This document shows positions 1-6,921 of a DNA stretch of 7,835 nt, one piece after another (the stretch's first letter is position 1; the number at the start of each line of letters is the position of its first letter). Under the pieces are notes generated by a model. The model worked only from the letters and a program-made list of their open reading frames with translations, was not told the DNA's origin and searched no databases. The DNA is from Candidatus Auribacterota bacterium (GTDB lineage Bacteria > Auribacterota > JAFGBW01), in assembly GCA_016932965.1 (NCBI GenBank), contig JAFGBW010000241.1:1-7835 (forward strand). The letters are read 5' to 3'. The position numbers were made by a program, and so were the translations under genes.

Positions 1-2294
1 AAAACACAACGGAACTGGAGAACCGTTTTTACACTCAGCTCAAATCCGGCACAGCCGGGATGCGCGGGACCATGGGAATAGGAACGGCGCTTTTTAATGA
101 AGCCACGGCGGGGATTTTTGCTCAGGCCCATGCCAATTATCTGAAAAAGAATCCGTTATCAGGGAGGGAAGGGATATTCATCGGGTATGATTCAAGGAGA
201 GGTTCCTATGACATGAAAGCCGATGGTCCCGGAGAATTATCAAAAATGATTGCCGAAATATACAGCGCTTCCGGAATCCCCGTTTATCTGTCATCTCATC
301 CCATACCGACTCCGGTTGTTGCCCACACCATTGTTGAAATCCCCCTTGGAGAAGGGGCCCTTTTACCTCAATCCGGAGGAATTTTAACAGCCAGTCACAA
401 TCCCAAGGAAGATAACGGCTACAAAATCTATGAACCTGACGGGCACCAGGTAGTGAACCGAGATTTCATCCAATCCCTGCAGGCTGAAATCACGGAGGTC
501 TCTTCCTTTTCTTTAGTCAAACGGGCTGTCATTGATTGGGCCGGGTCAAACAATCATACGGAAAAAAACCCATCCTGGGGAAAATTTGTTCCGGGGAACG
601 GTGCCCCTGTGATGATCATCAACACAGGCGAAATCATCGGCCGGTATGTGCAAAAAGCAAAACAGGTCGCTTTATCGGTTGTGCGGCCTGAAAAAGGGGA
701 TTTTACTTTTCAGCGGCCCATCATTGAGGCGCTGGAAAGACATCCTGTTATCATCACGGCGCTAAAAGGCTGCGCCGCATCGACGGTGAAACGCCTTCTT
801 GAGGAACACGGCCTCTCGGAAAACAGACACTTTTATTTCGTTCCCGAGGAGAGGGACCCTGACAATTCGTTGGATGTAGGAGAAGGGAAAGAAAGAGGGA
901 AACCGAATCCGGCTTATCGTTCTTCATTTCACCGGAGTCTTCTTTATGCGGAAGAATTGAAAAAAAAGGGGATCACCCCCCGTTACATTTTTGCATCTGA
1001 TCCGGATTCGGACCGTATGGGAGTGGTGCAACTGGACTCTTCCGACTCCAGGGGCCCTATTTATTTTACCGGCAATGAACTCTTAAGCCTGAACGCGGCG
1101 TACGAAACTTCCGTGGTAACAGAGCCTGAACAGGCGCTTGTAATCAAATCCATCGTATCCAGCGACCAGCCGGTAAAAATCTACCGGAAAAAATGGCCGA
1201 AGGTGTCGATTTTTCATGTTTTGGTTGGTTTTAAATATTTCGGACAGGTCATGGCGCATTACAACAACCGCGCTATAAACTATCAAAGCGCCAGGAACAG
1301 GGGATTCGACAGGAAAGAATACGCGAAATTATCTTTGATCGAAAGGACGTCTCTGCTCCTGGAATCCCATTCAAAAGTATTCCGGGGCGGGGGAGAGGAG
1401 TCCATGGGACAGACATACGGCAATGATACGGCCGAGAAAGACACCCCCAGGGCCATGGCACGGTTTGCTGAGCTCTCCGGATGGCTGGAAACTCAAAATG
1501 AAACCATGAAAACCTTATTAAAAGCGGTGCATGACGAAATCGGTCTGCATTTCGAGGAAATCATCGTATTGGAATTCCCCGGGGCAAAAGGAGACGCTCT
1601 CAAAAAAGCGGCATTAACGCGTTTTCGCAGCAAGGACACATCCCCTTCAAACTTTGGAGGGCTGAAAGTCATTGCCAAATACGATTATCTAAAAGGAACA
1701 GACTCTCCGGCACAGTGCTGGGATGAAGAAAATCATCTTCTCTTTGATTCCAATCTGAAAAAGGACTGTTTCTCTATTCCCGGTTACGGGATTTTTGTCC
1801 CCACGTTTTACATGGATCTGGGTATGGGGGAAGGGCTGGTTCAGGACAGCGCGGATTATCTTGTATTTCTTCTGCAAAACGGGTCCACGATTCACATTCG
1901 TCCCTCAGGGACAGAGCCGGTCTTAAAGATCTATTTAAATCTCGTGTTGTCTGAAAAGGAAATATACGGTCTTCCTTTCATAAAAAAACTGCTGGATTCT
2001 AACGATCTCATGCATCATCCCGAAAAAGGCATGATCCATGAATCGGAAAACGGAATAAAACGATCCATGGCTATCCGCCCTCTCATCGAAGGAGATTCAC
2101 AGTTGATGATCAATTCGAAAGTAACCGCATCTCTTCAAAATGAAAAAACCGTTTTTTCAGACTGGACGAAAATATCTTCCGCAGAAAAAATTCTATTTTT
2201 AAAAGCCGCCGGTATTTATTATAATGAAGGACTGAAAGAACTCAAGAAACGCACAGAAAGAATCCGGACGGAACTGAACAACGATAAGGAGTGA
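1..2294 (+). CDS. Phosphoglucomutase/phosphomannomutase family protein, 5'-truncated by window edge
   Basis: Alpha-D-phosphohexomutase, expected to interconvert hexose 1- and 6-phosphates in the cytoplasm through a phosphoserine. All four family signatures are visible: the catalytic loop TASHNP at 387-404 (phosphoserine codon 393-395), the metal-binding loop DPDSDR at 999-1016, the sugar-binding loop GGGEESMG at 1386-1409 and the phosphate-binding loop RPSGTEP at 1899-1919. The frame is open to the left edge (first whole codon at 3). The residues before the ATG at 60 read KSGTAG, so that ATG lies inside the conserved N-terminal GTAGxRG motif and is not the start; the true start is upstream of the window. 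At more than 760 residues it is longer than the usual 450-600. About 125 residues follow the phosphate loop, ending in a charged helical tail. The active site looks intact. Glucose versus mannose or pentose preference cannot be read from the sequence. It lies 3 nt upstream of the next gene. Confidence 0.93.
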   Translation, partial: NTTELENRFYTQLKSGTAGMRGTMGIGTALFNEATAGIFAQAHANYLKKNPLSGREGIFIGYDSRRGSYDMKADGPGELSKMIAEIYSASGIPVYLSSHPIPTPVVAHTIVEIPLGEGALLPQSGGILTASHNPKEDNGYKIYEPDGHQVVNRDFIQSLQAEITEVSSFSLVKRAVIDWAGSNNHTEKNPSWGKFVPGNGAPVMIINTGEIIGRYVQKAKQVALSVVRPEKGDFTFQRPIIEALERHPVIITALKGCAASTVKRLLEEHGLSENRHFYFVPEERDPDNSLDVGEGKERGKPNPAYRSSFHRSLLYAEELKKKGITPRYIFASDPDSDRMGVVQLDSSDSRGPIYFTGNELLSLNAAYETSVVTEPEQALVIKSIVSSDQPVKIYRKKWPKVSIFHVLVGFKYFGQVMAHYNNRAINYQSARNRGFDRKEYAKLSLIERTSLLLESHSKVFRGGGEESMGQTYGNDTAEKDTPRAMARFAELSGWLETQNETMKTLLKAVHDEIGLHFEEIIVLEFPGAKGDALKKAALTRFRSKDTSPSNFGGLKVIAKYDYLKGTDSPAQCWDEENHLLFDSNLKKDCFSIPGYGIFVPTFYMDLGMGEGLVQDSADYLVFLLQNGSTIHIRPSGTEPVLKIYLNLVLSEKEIYGLPFIKKLLDSNDLMHHPEKGMIHESENGIKRSMAIRPLIEGDSQLMINSKVTASLQNEKTVFSDWTKISSAEKILFLKAAGIYYNEGLKELKKRTERIRTELNNDKE
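2286..2291 (+). promoter_or_regulatory. Ribosome binding site AAGGAG for the membrane-protein gene
   Basis: AAGGAG lies inside the last codons of the phosphohexomutase gene and ends 6 nt before the ATG at 2298. It supports that start and suggests coupled translation, because the upstream stop (2292-2294) sits between the site and the start. Confidence 0.75.
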
Positions 2295-2297
2295 AAA

Positions 2298-2915
2298 ATG
2301 GATCTATGGATGAAACACATCACGTTGCCTTATGTGGAAAGCCTGACTCTTCTTTTTGGTGTTCTGGGCTTTTTAGTGTCTCTGGTTTTACTCACTTCGC
2401 TCGATTTAATGAAAATCATCAGTAATTTCTTCAACAAGCAGGTAGATGTAGACAGAAAATTTAAATTTTTAAACACGTATGTCCGGGCAGATTTTCTTTT
2501 TTCCCGCTATCCGCTTTACTCGGGTATTGTTTTGTCAGCCGCTTCTTTATTTGTTTTATATTTTCTATGTTTCAGGCTGGATTTATTAGTCCTGATCCAT
2601 AAGATGCGCGTTCCTGAGAAACTGCAAATGTTTGTCACCTGTCTTTTACATTCGATGACGCTTTTCACAAAATTAACCGCCGGAGTCGGGCTCTTATCCG
2701 GAGTCCTTCTGATTTTTTGCCCTTCCTTTTTTAAAAAAATCGAGAGCAAAGTGGACTACTGGATCATGACCGAGCCTTTGGAAGAAAAACTAAATGAGAT
2801 ACACAAGGACACCGACACCATTTGTTTTTTACATTCCCTGCTCATAGGAATATTAGGGGTCATCAGCTCCATGTTTTTAATCATTCTCTCCATCTCGAAT
2901 TTACTGCACTATTAA
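2298..2915 (+). CDS. Four-helix integral membrane protein of unknown function, apparent internal duplication
   Basis: I do not recognise a named family. The 205-residue protein has four strongly hydrophobic segments at about residues 15-37, 72-100, 118-141 and 178-202, and no cleavable signal peptide. It reads as two copies of one unit: a helix, then an amphipathic stretch with an FF-x-K...VD pattern (FFNKQVD at 44-50, FFKKIESKVD at 144-153), a polar link of about 22-25 residues, then a second helix. An even number of helices would put both termini on the same side, and the lysine-rich FFNK and FFKK stretches suggest that both links face the cytoplasm. No catalytic motif is apparent. The start is supported by AAGGAG 6 nt upstream. 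The stop codon directly abuts the ATG of the polyprenyl synthase, so the two are probably translated together. A link to lipid-carrier metabolism is only inferred from this position. Confidence 0.85.
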   Translation: MDLWMKHITLPYVESLTLLFGVLGFLVSLVLLTSLDLMKIISNFFNKQVDVDRKFKFLNTYVRADFLFSRYPLYSGIVLSAASLFVLYFLCFRLDLLVLIHKMRVPEKLQMFVTCLLHSMTLFTKLTAGVGLLSGVLLIFCPSFFKKIESKVDYWIMTEPLEEKLNEIHKDTDTICFLHSLLIGILGVISSMFLIILSISNLLHY

Positions 2916-3905
2916 ATGTTATCCGGCATATCCAGACTCGCCGCTTCTGTGCAAACTGAATTATCGCTCGTCCGGGAGCTGATCCGGAAACAAACCGCCT
3001 CCAATCAAATTCCGTTAAAAGAAATGAACCGGGACTGGTTTTCCGCCAAGGGGAAACAGCTCCGCTCCCTGTTGGTTTTATGGTGTTCCTGTCAAAGGAA
3101 CAATAAGATATCCGCCCAGGCTGTCAGAACGGCTGCGTTAATGGAACTGGTTCATCATGCCACGTTAGTTCATGATGATATCATTGATCATGCCGAAATC
3201 CGGAGGGGAAAGGCGTCCATGGCGCATAACTGGGGCGCGACGGCTTCGGTTCTATACGGGGATTTCCTTTTTACTTCGGCCTTGAAGATAGGAGAGGGGC
3301 TCCGGAAACGCAAAATATTAGGGATCCTGACAGACGCGGCTTCAAGGTTATGCGAAGGAGAAATCCTTCAGAATCATCACGCATTTAATCCCAATTTAAC
3401 CCCAAGAAAATATTTGCACATCATCGGTCTCAAGACCGCATCTTTTTTCTCCGCCTGCTGCGAAGCAGGAGCCGTACTGTCCGGTTCAGGCAAAAACAAC
3501 CGTGAGCAGTTAAGACAATTCGGGTGGAATTTCGGATTTGCCTATCAGATCATGAATGACTGTCAGGATGTGATCCGGGATCATTCAGGGAAAAATCATT
3601 TTTATGATTTGAAGGAAGGCAAAATCACACTGCCTTTTCTTTTTCTTGCGGAAGCGAAAGACAGCAGGAAAAGATTCATCCAGTCGCTTTTCAAGGCCGA
3701 ACGATCCGGGAAAAGGCTTGTTTCGCTGTTGAATAAAAGTCCGGCCGTTGCACGAAGCATGAAAATGGCGCACCAGTATCTGGACAAGGCGCAAAAGACA
3801 GCTCAATCCCTGGGTCATCTGAAATATCAAAAAGAACTGCTTGGCCTGGTTGATGTTCTGAAACAAGATTGTCTCATCCATGAGAGCGCTGATGGGTCCG
3901 CATGA
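2916..3905 (+). CDS. Polyprenyl diphosphate synthase (trans-isoprenyl diphosphate synthase family)
   Basis: Expected to condense isopentenyl diphosphate onto an allylic diphosphate, making the side chain of a quinone or another long isoprenoid. Visible hallmarks are GKQLR at residues 46-50 (usually GKxLRP; here Ser follows), the first Asp-rich motif DDIID at 87-91 followed by the Arg pair 96-97, a conserved LYGDFLF stretch, and the second Asp-rich region at 214-218, followed by DLKEGKITLP. The second motif reads NDCQD rather than DDxxD. Residues -5 and -4 before the first motif are Ala and Thr. Small side chains there, instead of the aromatics of farnesyl or geranylgeranyl synthases, suggest a long-chain product. 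The 329-residue length is normal for a full enzyme. The ATG follows the previous TAA with no gap and no clear Shine-Dalgarno, implying coupled re-initiation. An inactive regulatory-subunit role is an alternative because of the altered motif, but the intact first motif makes an enzyme more likely. Confidence 0.9.
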   Translation: MLSGISRLAASVQTELSLVRELIRKQTASNQIPLKEMNRDWFSAKGKQLRSLLVLWCSCQRNNKISAQAVRTAALMELVHHATLVHDDIIDHAEIRRGKASMAHNWGATASVLYGDFLFTSALKIGEGLRKRKILGILTDAASRLCEGEILQNHHAFNPNLTPRKYLHIIGLKTASFFSACCEAGAVLSGSGKNNREQLRQFGWNFGFAYQIMNDCQDVIRDHSGKNHFYDLKEGKITLPFLFLAEAKDSRKRFIQSLFKAERSGKRLVSLLNKSPAVARSMKMAHQYLDKAQKTAQSLGHLKYQKELLGLVDVLKQDCLIHESADGSA

Positions 3906-3909
3906 GGAG
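3904..3909 (+). promoter_or_regulatory. Ribosome binding site GAGGAG overlapping the upstream stop
   Basis: GAGGAG shares two bases with the TGA of the polyprenyl synthase and ends only 2 nt before the ATG at 3912. The spacing is shorter than usual, so initiation may depend on coupling to the upstream gene. No other in-frame start fits the fold better. Confidence 0.5.
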
Positions 3910-3911
3910 CC

Positions 3912-4865
3912 ATGATTTCAAAAATAAAACAAAAAACCGTAAGAAGCAAGGATGCCCATTTATGGGCGATACGCGATGGAAACCAGGACTCCCCCTGCAT
4001 CATCCTGGTGGCAGGAGCAAATGCTTCTCACCTGATGTGGCCCCAAGAGTTTGCTGACTTATTGGTGGACCGGGGCTTTTGCGTTTTACGTTACGACCAC
4101 CGAGACACCGGAAAATCCTCGAAATTTGACATATCCCGTTGCCCATACACGTTACAGGACTTATCCGAAGATATCCTGGCTGTGCTGGATGGATTCGAAG
4201 TAAAAAGGACACATGCGGTTGGGCTTTCTATGGGGGGTACCCTTGTTCAGGCCGCCGTTCTCGACCACCCTAGCCGCTTTCTATCAGCAACAGTCATGCT
4301 GACAGCAGCGCTTGACGTTGATTTTACCGGAAACATCAGCCGTGCCTACACCGGAGAACCAAATCCCCTGGGGCTTCCTTCACCAGAGAGAAAAGTGTTG
4401 GATGTGCTTGCCAAGCGAATGGACGAGGCGAAAACTCTGGACGATGAGCTGGAAAAAAGAACAACGGAATGGCTGGCGCTTAGCGGGAACAAGGCTGAGG
4501 TGAAACCCGAAGAATTCCGCAATTGGGAAGCGCGCGCCATCGCTCATGCAGGTTCGATGGCCCAGCCAAAAAATCACGCGCTTATTGCGCCGATCCCTCT
4601 TGTTCGGGGCAAAGAACTGTCCACCATCCAGATTCCGTTCCTGGTGATTCAGGGGGGGCAGGATCCCCTGAACCCGCCACCACACGGGAAACACCTTGCA
4701 CAACTCATCCCATCGTCAACGTATGTGGAAATCCAAGAACTCGGACATTCCCTTCCAAGCTCGCTGCACGCGGTCATTGCCGAAAAAATCTGCGCCCACA
4801 TTGCCGGAAGCAACCGCTCCCGCTTGAATCATTCATTCCCAGGGACTGCCTTCCGCAACCTTTAA
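3912..4865 (+). CDS. Alpha/beta hydrolase with complete catalytic triad
   Basis: A soluble serine hydrolase of the AB_hydrolase_1 type; the substrate is unknown. The nucleophile elbow GLSMGG places the catalytic Ser at residue 106. The acid is Asp251 in GGQDPLNPP and the base is His279 in ELGHS. The oxyanion-hole strand is LVAGANAS at 32-39, followed by the typical RYDHRDTGKS at 60-69. A cap region lies at about 135-220, between the nucleophile strand and the acid. There is no signal peptide or membrane segment, so it is probably cytoplasmic. The overall pattern resembles esterases and methylesterases of the RdmC-like group, but that is only a resemblance. It starts 6 nt after the polyprenyl synthase and ends the left cluster. 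Sampled lines appear richer in G+C (about 48-55%) than sampled lines of the gene before it (about 33-47%), and the following gap is AT-rich, so it could be a later arrival in the cluster. The last 20 or so residues look like a disordered tail. Confidence 0.9.
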   Translation: MISKIKQKTVRSKDAHLWAIRDGNQDSPCIILVAGANASHLMWPQEFADLLVDRGFCVLRYDHRDTGKSSKFDISRCPYTLQDLSEDILAVLDGFEVKRTHAVGLSMGGTLVQAAVLDHPSRFLSATVMLTAALDVDFTGNISRAYTGEPNPLGLPSPERKVLDVLAKRMDEAKTLDDELEKRTTEWLALSGNKAEVKPEEFRNWEARAIAHAGSMAQPKNHALIAPIPLVRGKELSTIQIPFLVIQGGQDPLNPPPHGKHLAQLIPSSTYVEIQELGHSLPSSLHAVIAEKICAHIAGSNRSRLNHSFPGTAFRNL

Positions 4866-5033
4866 ACTCAAGCTATTATCAAAAAAACGAATAACAAATT
4901 ACTGAATATCCATATCGATAATAATGAAGCCCGGCTGGAAGCATGTTAATTAAATATGGCGGCATTTTTTTATTGCCACTTATGGGATTATAAGGTCATG
5001 TATATAAGAATTAGGTATTACTAAAGAAAACGC
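4866..5033 (+). other. AT-rich intergenic gap between the two gene clusters
   Basis: The 168 nt hold no plausible gene. The gap contains a T7 run within TGGCGG...TTGCCA at about 4957-4978, but that hairpin is short and its T run lies in the loop, so it is not a normal intrinsic terminator. TTGCCA at 4973-4978 resembles a -35 box, and TATAAG at 4989-4994 and 5003-5008 resemble -10 boxes, but the spacings are wrong. A promoter for the right cluster is expected here because of the gap, but I cannot place it. Confidence 0.6.
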
Positions 5034-5843
5034 ATGAACACATGTCCCAAATGCCAAAAACCGGTCCAGGAAAAAGACGTGATCTGTCTGCAATGCGGGG
5101 CACGGCTGAAAAAACTGGATCAAAAATTCACGGTCACTTCCAAGGAAAAGAAGTCCTCTTCTCCGCGGCCGCCTTCTCTGCCTCCCAATCCTGTTTGGAA
5201 CCTTTTGTCCTTTTTGTTTCTGTGTTTCACCATATTTTTTGCCTATGCCTATGTGTTTCACTTTTCCCTCATGTTTAAAATCACGGATTTCATGCTGACC
5301 CGCGGTTATCTTTCTTTATGCGACCATACCTATGCCTTGTACCAGAAGATCGCCCTGTCAAAAGACCAGAATCTCATTCCGCTGAAATACCGGCAATTGA
5401 AACTGGAGAGATACCTCTCGGCGAAAAAAGAGTTTATTCCTTCCCCCATTCCTTTAAAAATTCTTGAAACATACCAAGACGATCTGAGAGTCACTCACCT
5501 CAAGGTCTTTTTAGACAATCACTCCACGGGTTCGCTCATTGTTAGAAACGAATATTTTTATCTCAAATCATCAAACCACATCTATCCGTCGCTTCCTGCT
5601 TCTGCTGACGAAAACATCGGCCCTGTAAAGGCAAGGGCATGGGAAAAAATAACAGGCGGAGTATCCTTCAAAGGATTGCCCGCTCTGGAATATGGAAAGG
5701 GTGTCTTCAGCGGAAAAATCATATTTAACGACGGCGTCCACTATGCTATAAGTCCAGTCAATCTGATTTCCTATAGAACCGAACCCGTTACACTGGAAAA
5801 CTGGGCGCTCATCAAAAAGGAAGAGGCTGATGGCAGGGATTGA
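5034..5843 (+). CDS. Zinc-ribbon, single-pass membrane protein of unknown function
   Basis: No named family is recognised. Residues 4-21 form a zinc ribbon, CxxC-x10-CxxC (Cys 4, 7, 18, 21). A Lys/Ser/Pro-rich linker (22-53) follows, then one transmembrane helix at about 54-80, a largely helical juxtamembrane stretch (81-135), and a C-terminal beta-rich region (about 145-255) that could be an Ig-like or other small sandwich domain. The basic linker before the helix suggests that the ribbon is cytoplasmic and the C-terminal domain is outside the inner membrane. The start is chosen because the ribbon begins at residue 4 and no in-frame upstream ATG is better, although the Shine-Dalgarno is weak (AAAGAAAA). 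Its last 14 nt overlap the first pilT-like gene, so it is probably translated with the pilus motor ATPases. An accessory or signalling role in the pilus system is inferred only from that linkage. Confidence 0.85.
   Translation: MNTCPKCQKPVQEKDVICLQCGARLKKLDQKFTVTSKEKKSSSPRPPSLPPNPVWNLLSFLFLCFTIFFAYAYVFHFSLMFKITDFMLTRGYLSLCDHTYALYQKIALSKDQNLIPLKYRQLKLERYLSAKKEFIPSPIPLKILETYQDDLRVTHLKVFLDNHSTGSLIVRNEYFYLKSSNHIYPSLPASADENIGPVKARAWEKITGGVSFKGLPALEYGKGVFSGKIIFNDGVHYAISPVNLISYRTEPVTLENWALIKKEEADGRD
5817..5826 (+). promoter_or_regulatory. Purine-rich ribosome binding site inside the zinc-ribbon gene
   Basis: AAGGAAGAGG lies in the last codons of the zinc-ribbon gene, with its AAGGA core 8 nt and its end 3 nt before the ATG at 5830. 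It supports that start and the 14-nt gene overlap. Confidence 0.65.
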
Positions 5844-6921
5844 TTCCTTTCTGGAAGAAGTGGTCGTTAAAAATGCGTCAGACTTGCATTTGAGTTCAGG
5901 AAGAGTTCCCATGATGAGGCTTCACGGAATAATGGCCCCCTTCAGGCCCGAAAAATTGTCCTCCCCCCAGATCATGGACTGGCTCAATGAAATCATGACC
6001 CCTTTTTCACGTTCTCTATACGAAAACACATTCGATGTGGATTTTGCTTATTCCACTTCAAAAGAAAAATACCGTTTCCGCGTGAACATGTTCAAGGACA
6101 AGGAAGGTCCCGGCGTTGTTTTCAGGCATATCCCAAGCAAACTCCCCTCTTTTGAAGACATCAGTCTTGAGGAAGGGGCGAGACATTTATGCGATTTAAA
6201 CAGGGGATTGGTCTTGGTCACGGGACCAACCGGGTCCGGCAAATCCACGACCATCGCGTCCATGATCCATTACATCAATCAAACCCGTCCCTATCACATC
6301 ATCACTATTGAGGATCCAATCGAATTCATTCATGATTCCAACCGGTGTTTGATCCACCAGCGGGAACTGCACACGCACACGCACAGCTTTCAGGATGCCT
6401 TGAGAGCATCCTTGAGACAAGACCCCAACGTCATACTGGTGGGGGAAATGCGGGACATTGTAACCACCCGTCTTGCCATTGAGGCCGCTGAAACAGGTCA
6501 CTTGGTTTTCGGCACTCTCCATACGAACACGGCTTATTCCACGATCTCCCGCGTCATCAACCAGTTCGGAGAAGAAGAACAGGAATTGATCCGGGCCATG
6601 CTTTCCGACAATCTAAAAGGAGTGGTATGCCAGACGCTTCTAGCAAGGACGGATGAAAAAGGCGGGCGCATTGCCGCCAGGGAGATTCTCCTTCACACCG
6701 TCGCCGGTTCCAATCTGATCCGCGAAAACAAATTACATCAGGTACCTTCTCTTTTAGATTCTAATCAGGATATAGGAATGATTTCCTTGAATGCCTCTTT
6801 ATCGAACCTGATTTCTCAAGGGTGCGTCAGTCCTGAAGCTGCCTGGTACACGACCATGGATCAAAAAGACCTCATGAACCGTTTTAATCGTCTTGGAATC
6901 CATCTGGAAGGAGCTTCATAA
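5830..6921 (+). CDS. pilT: PilT-type type IV pilus retraction ATPase, first of two
   Basis: A hexameric motor ATPase of the PilT/VirB11 secretion superfamily, expected to power pilus retraction at the cytoplasmic face of the inner membrane. The N-terminal PAS-like domain begins with the usual ASDLHLSSG (about 15-24). The ATPase core has Walker A GPTGSGKST (132-140, Lys138), the Asp box ITIEDPIEF (acidic pair Glu161-Asp162), Walker B with VGEMRD (Glu206) and the His box GHLVFGTLHTN (His224 and His231). The C-terminal AGSNLIREN corresponds to the AIRNLIRE motif of retraction ATPases and distinguishes it from PilB/GspE, which also carry an extra N-terminal domain and a Cys4 zinc site absent here. 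At 363 residues it has the typical PilT length. It overlaps the zinc-ribbon gene by 14 nt and its TAA abuts the next ATG. A six-base repeat, CACACG twice at 6370-6381, encodes an unusual HTHTH stretch after the Asp box. Whether it is functionally PilT or PilU cannot be decided. Confidence 0.94.
   Translation: MAGIDSFLEEVVVKNASDLHLSSGRVPMMRLHGIMAPFRPEKLSSPQIMDWLNEIMTPFSRSLYENTFDVDFAYSTSKEKYRFRVNMFKDKEGPGVVFRHIPSKLPSFEDISLEEGARHLCDLNRGLVLVTGPTGSGKSTTIASMIHYINQTRPYHIITIEDPIEFIHDSNRCLIHQRELHTHTHSFQDALRASLRQDPNVILVGEMRDIVTTRLAIEAAETGHLVFGTLHTNTAYSTISRVINQFGEEEQELIRAMLSDNLKGVVCQTLLARTDEKGGRIAAREILLHTVAGSNLIRENKLHQVPSLLDSNQDIGMISLNASLSNLISQGCVSPEAAWYTTMDQKDLMNRFNRLGIHLEGAS
6908..6913 (+). promoter_or_regulatory. 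Ribosome binding site AAGGAG for the second pilT-like gene
   Basis: AAGGAG in the last codons of the first pilT-like gene ends 8 nt before the ATG at 6922, an ideal spacing. It fixes that start, directly after the upstream TAA. Confidence 0.8.

Noticed and set aside
4380-4703. 107-codon minus-strand reading frame opposite the hydrolase
   Set aside because: It lies antisense to a well-supported gene, has no ribosome binding site I can see and no recognisable motif; likewise the other minus-strand frames opposite the phosphohexomutase and pilT genes.
4523-4894. 123-codon + strand reading frame inside and past the hydrolase gene
   Set aside because: It is a shifted frame of the hydrolase, with low-complexity, Arg/Pro-rich composition and no recognisable domain; the hydrolase frame has the full catalytic triad over the same bases.
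4955-4980. Possible intrinsic terminator with T run (TGGCGGC, T7, ATTGCCA)
   Set aside because: The stem is only four Watson-Crick pairs plus wobbles and the T run lies in the loop rather than after the stem, so it does not fit a Rho-independent terminator on either strand.
4973-5008. Possible sigma-70 promoter: TTGCCA with TATAAG or TATATAAG
   Set aside because: TTGCCA matches the -35 consensus at five of six positions, but the two TATAAG-like hexamers are 10 and 24 nt away; at 16-18 nt spacing the -10 match is poor.
6196-6522. 108-codon minus-strand reading frame opposite pilT
   Set aside because: It is the complement of the conserved Walker A to His box region, whose protein conservation explains the lack of stops. 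The parallel antisense frame opposite the second pilT at 7372-7653 has similar sequence, as expected from two paralogous genes and not from a real gene.
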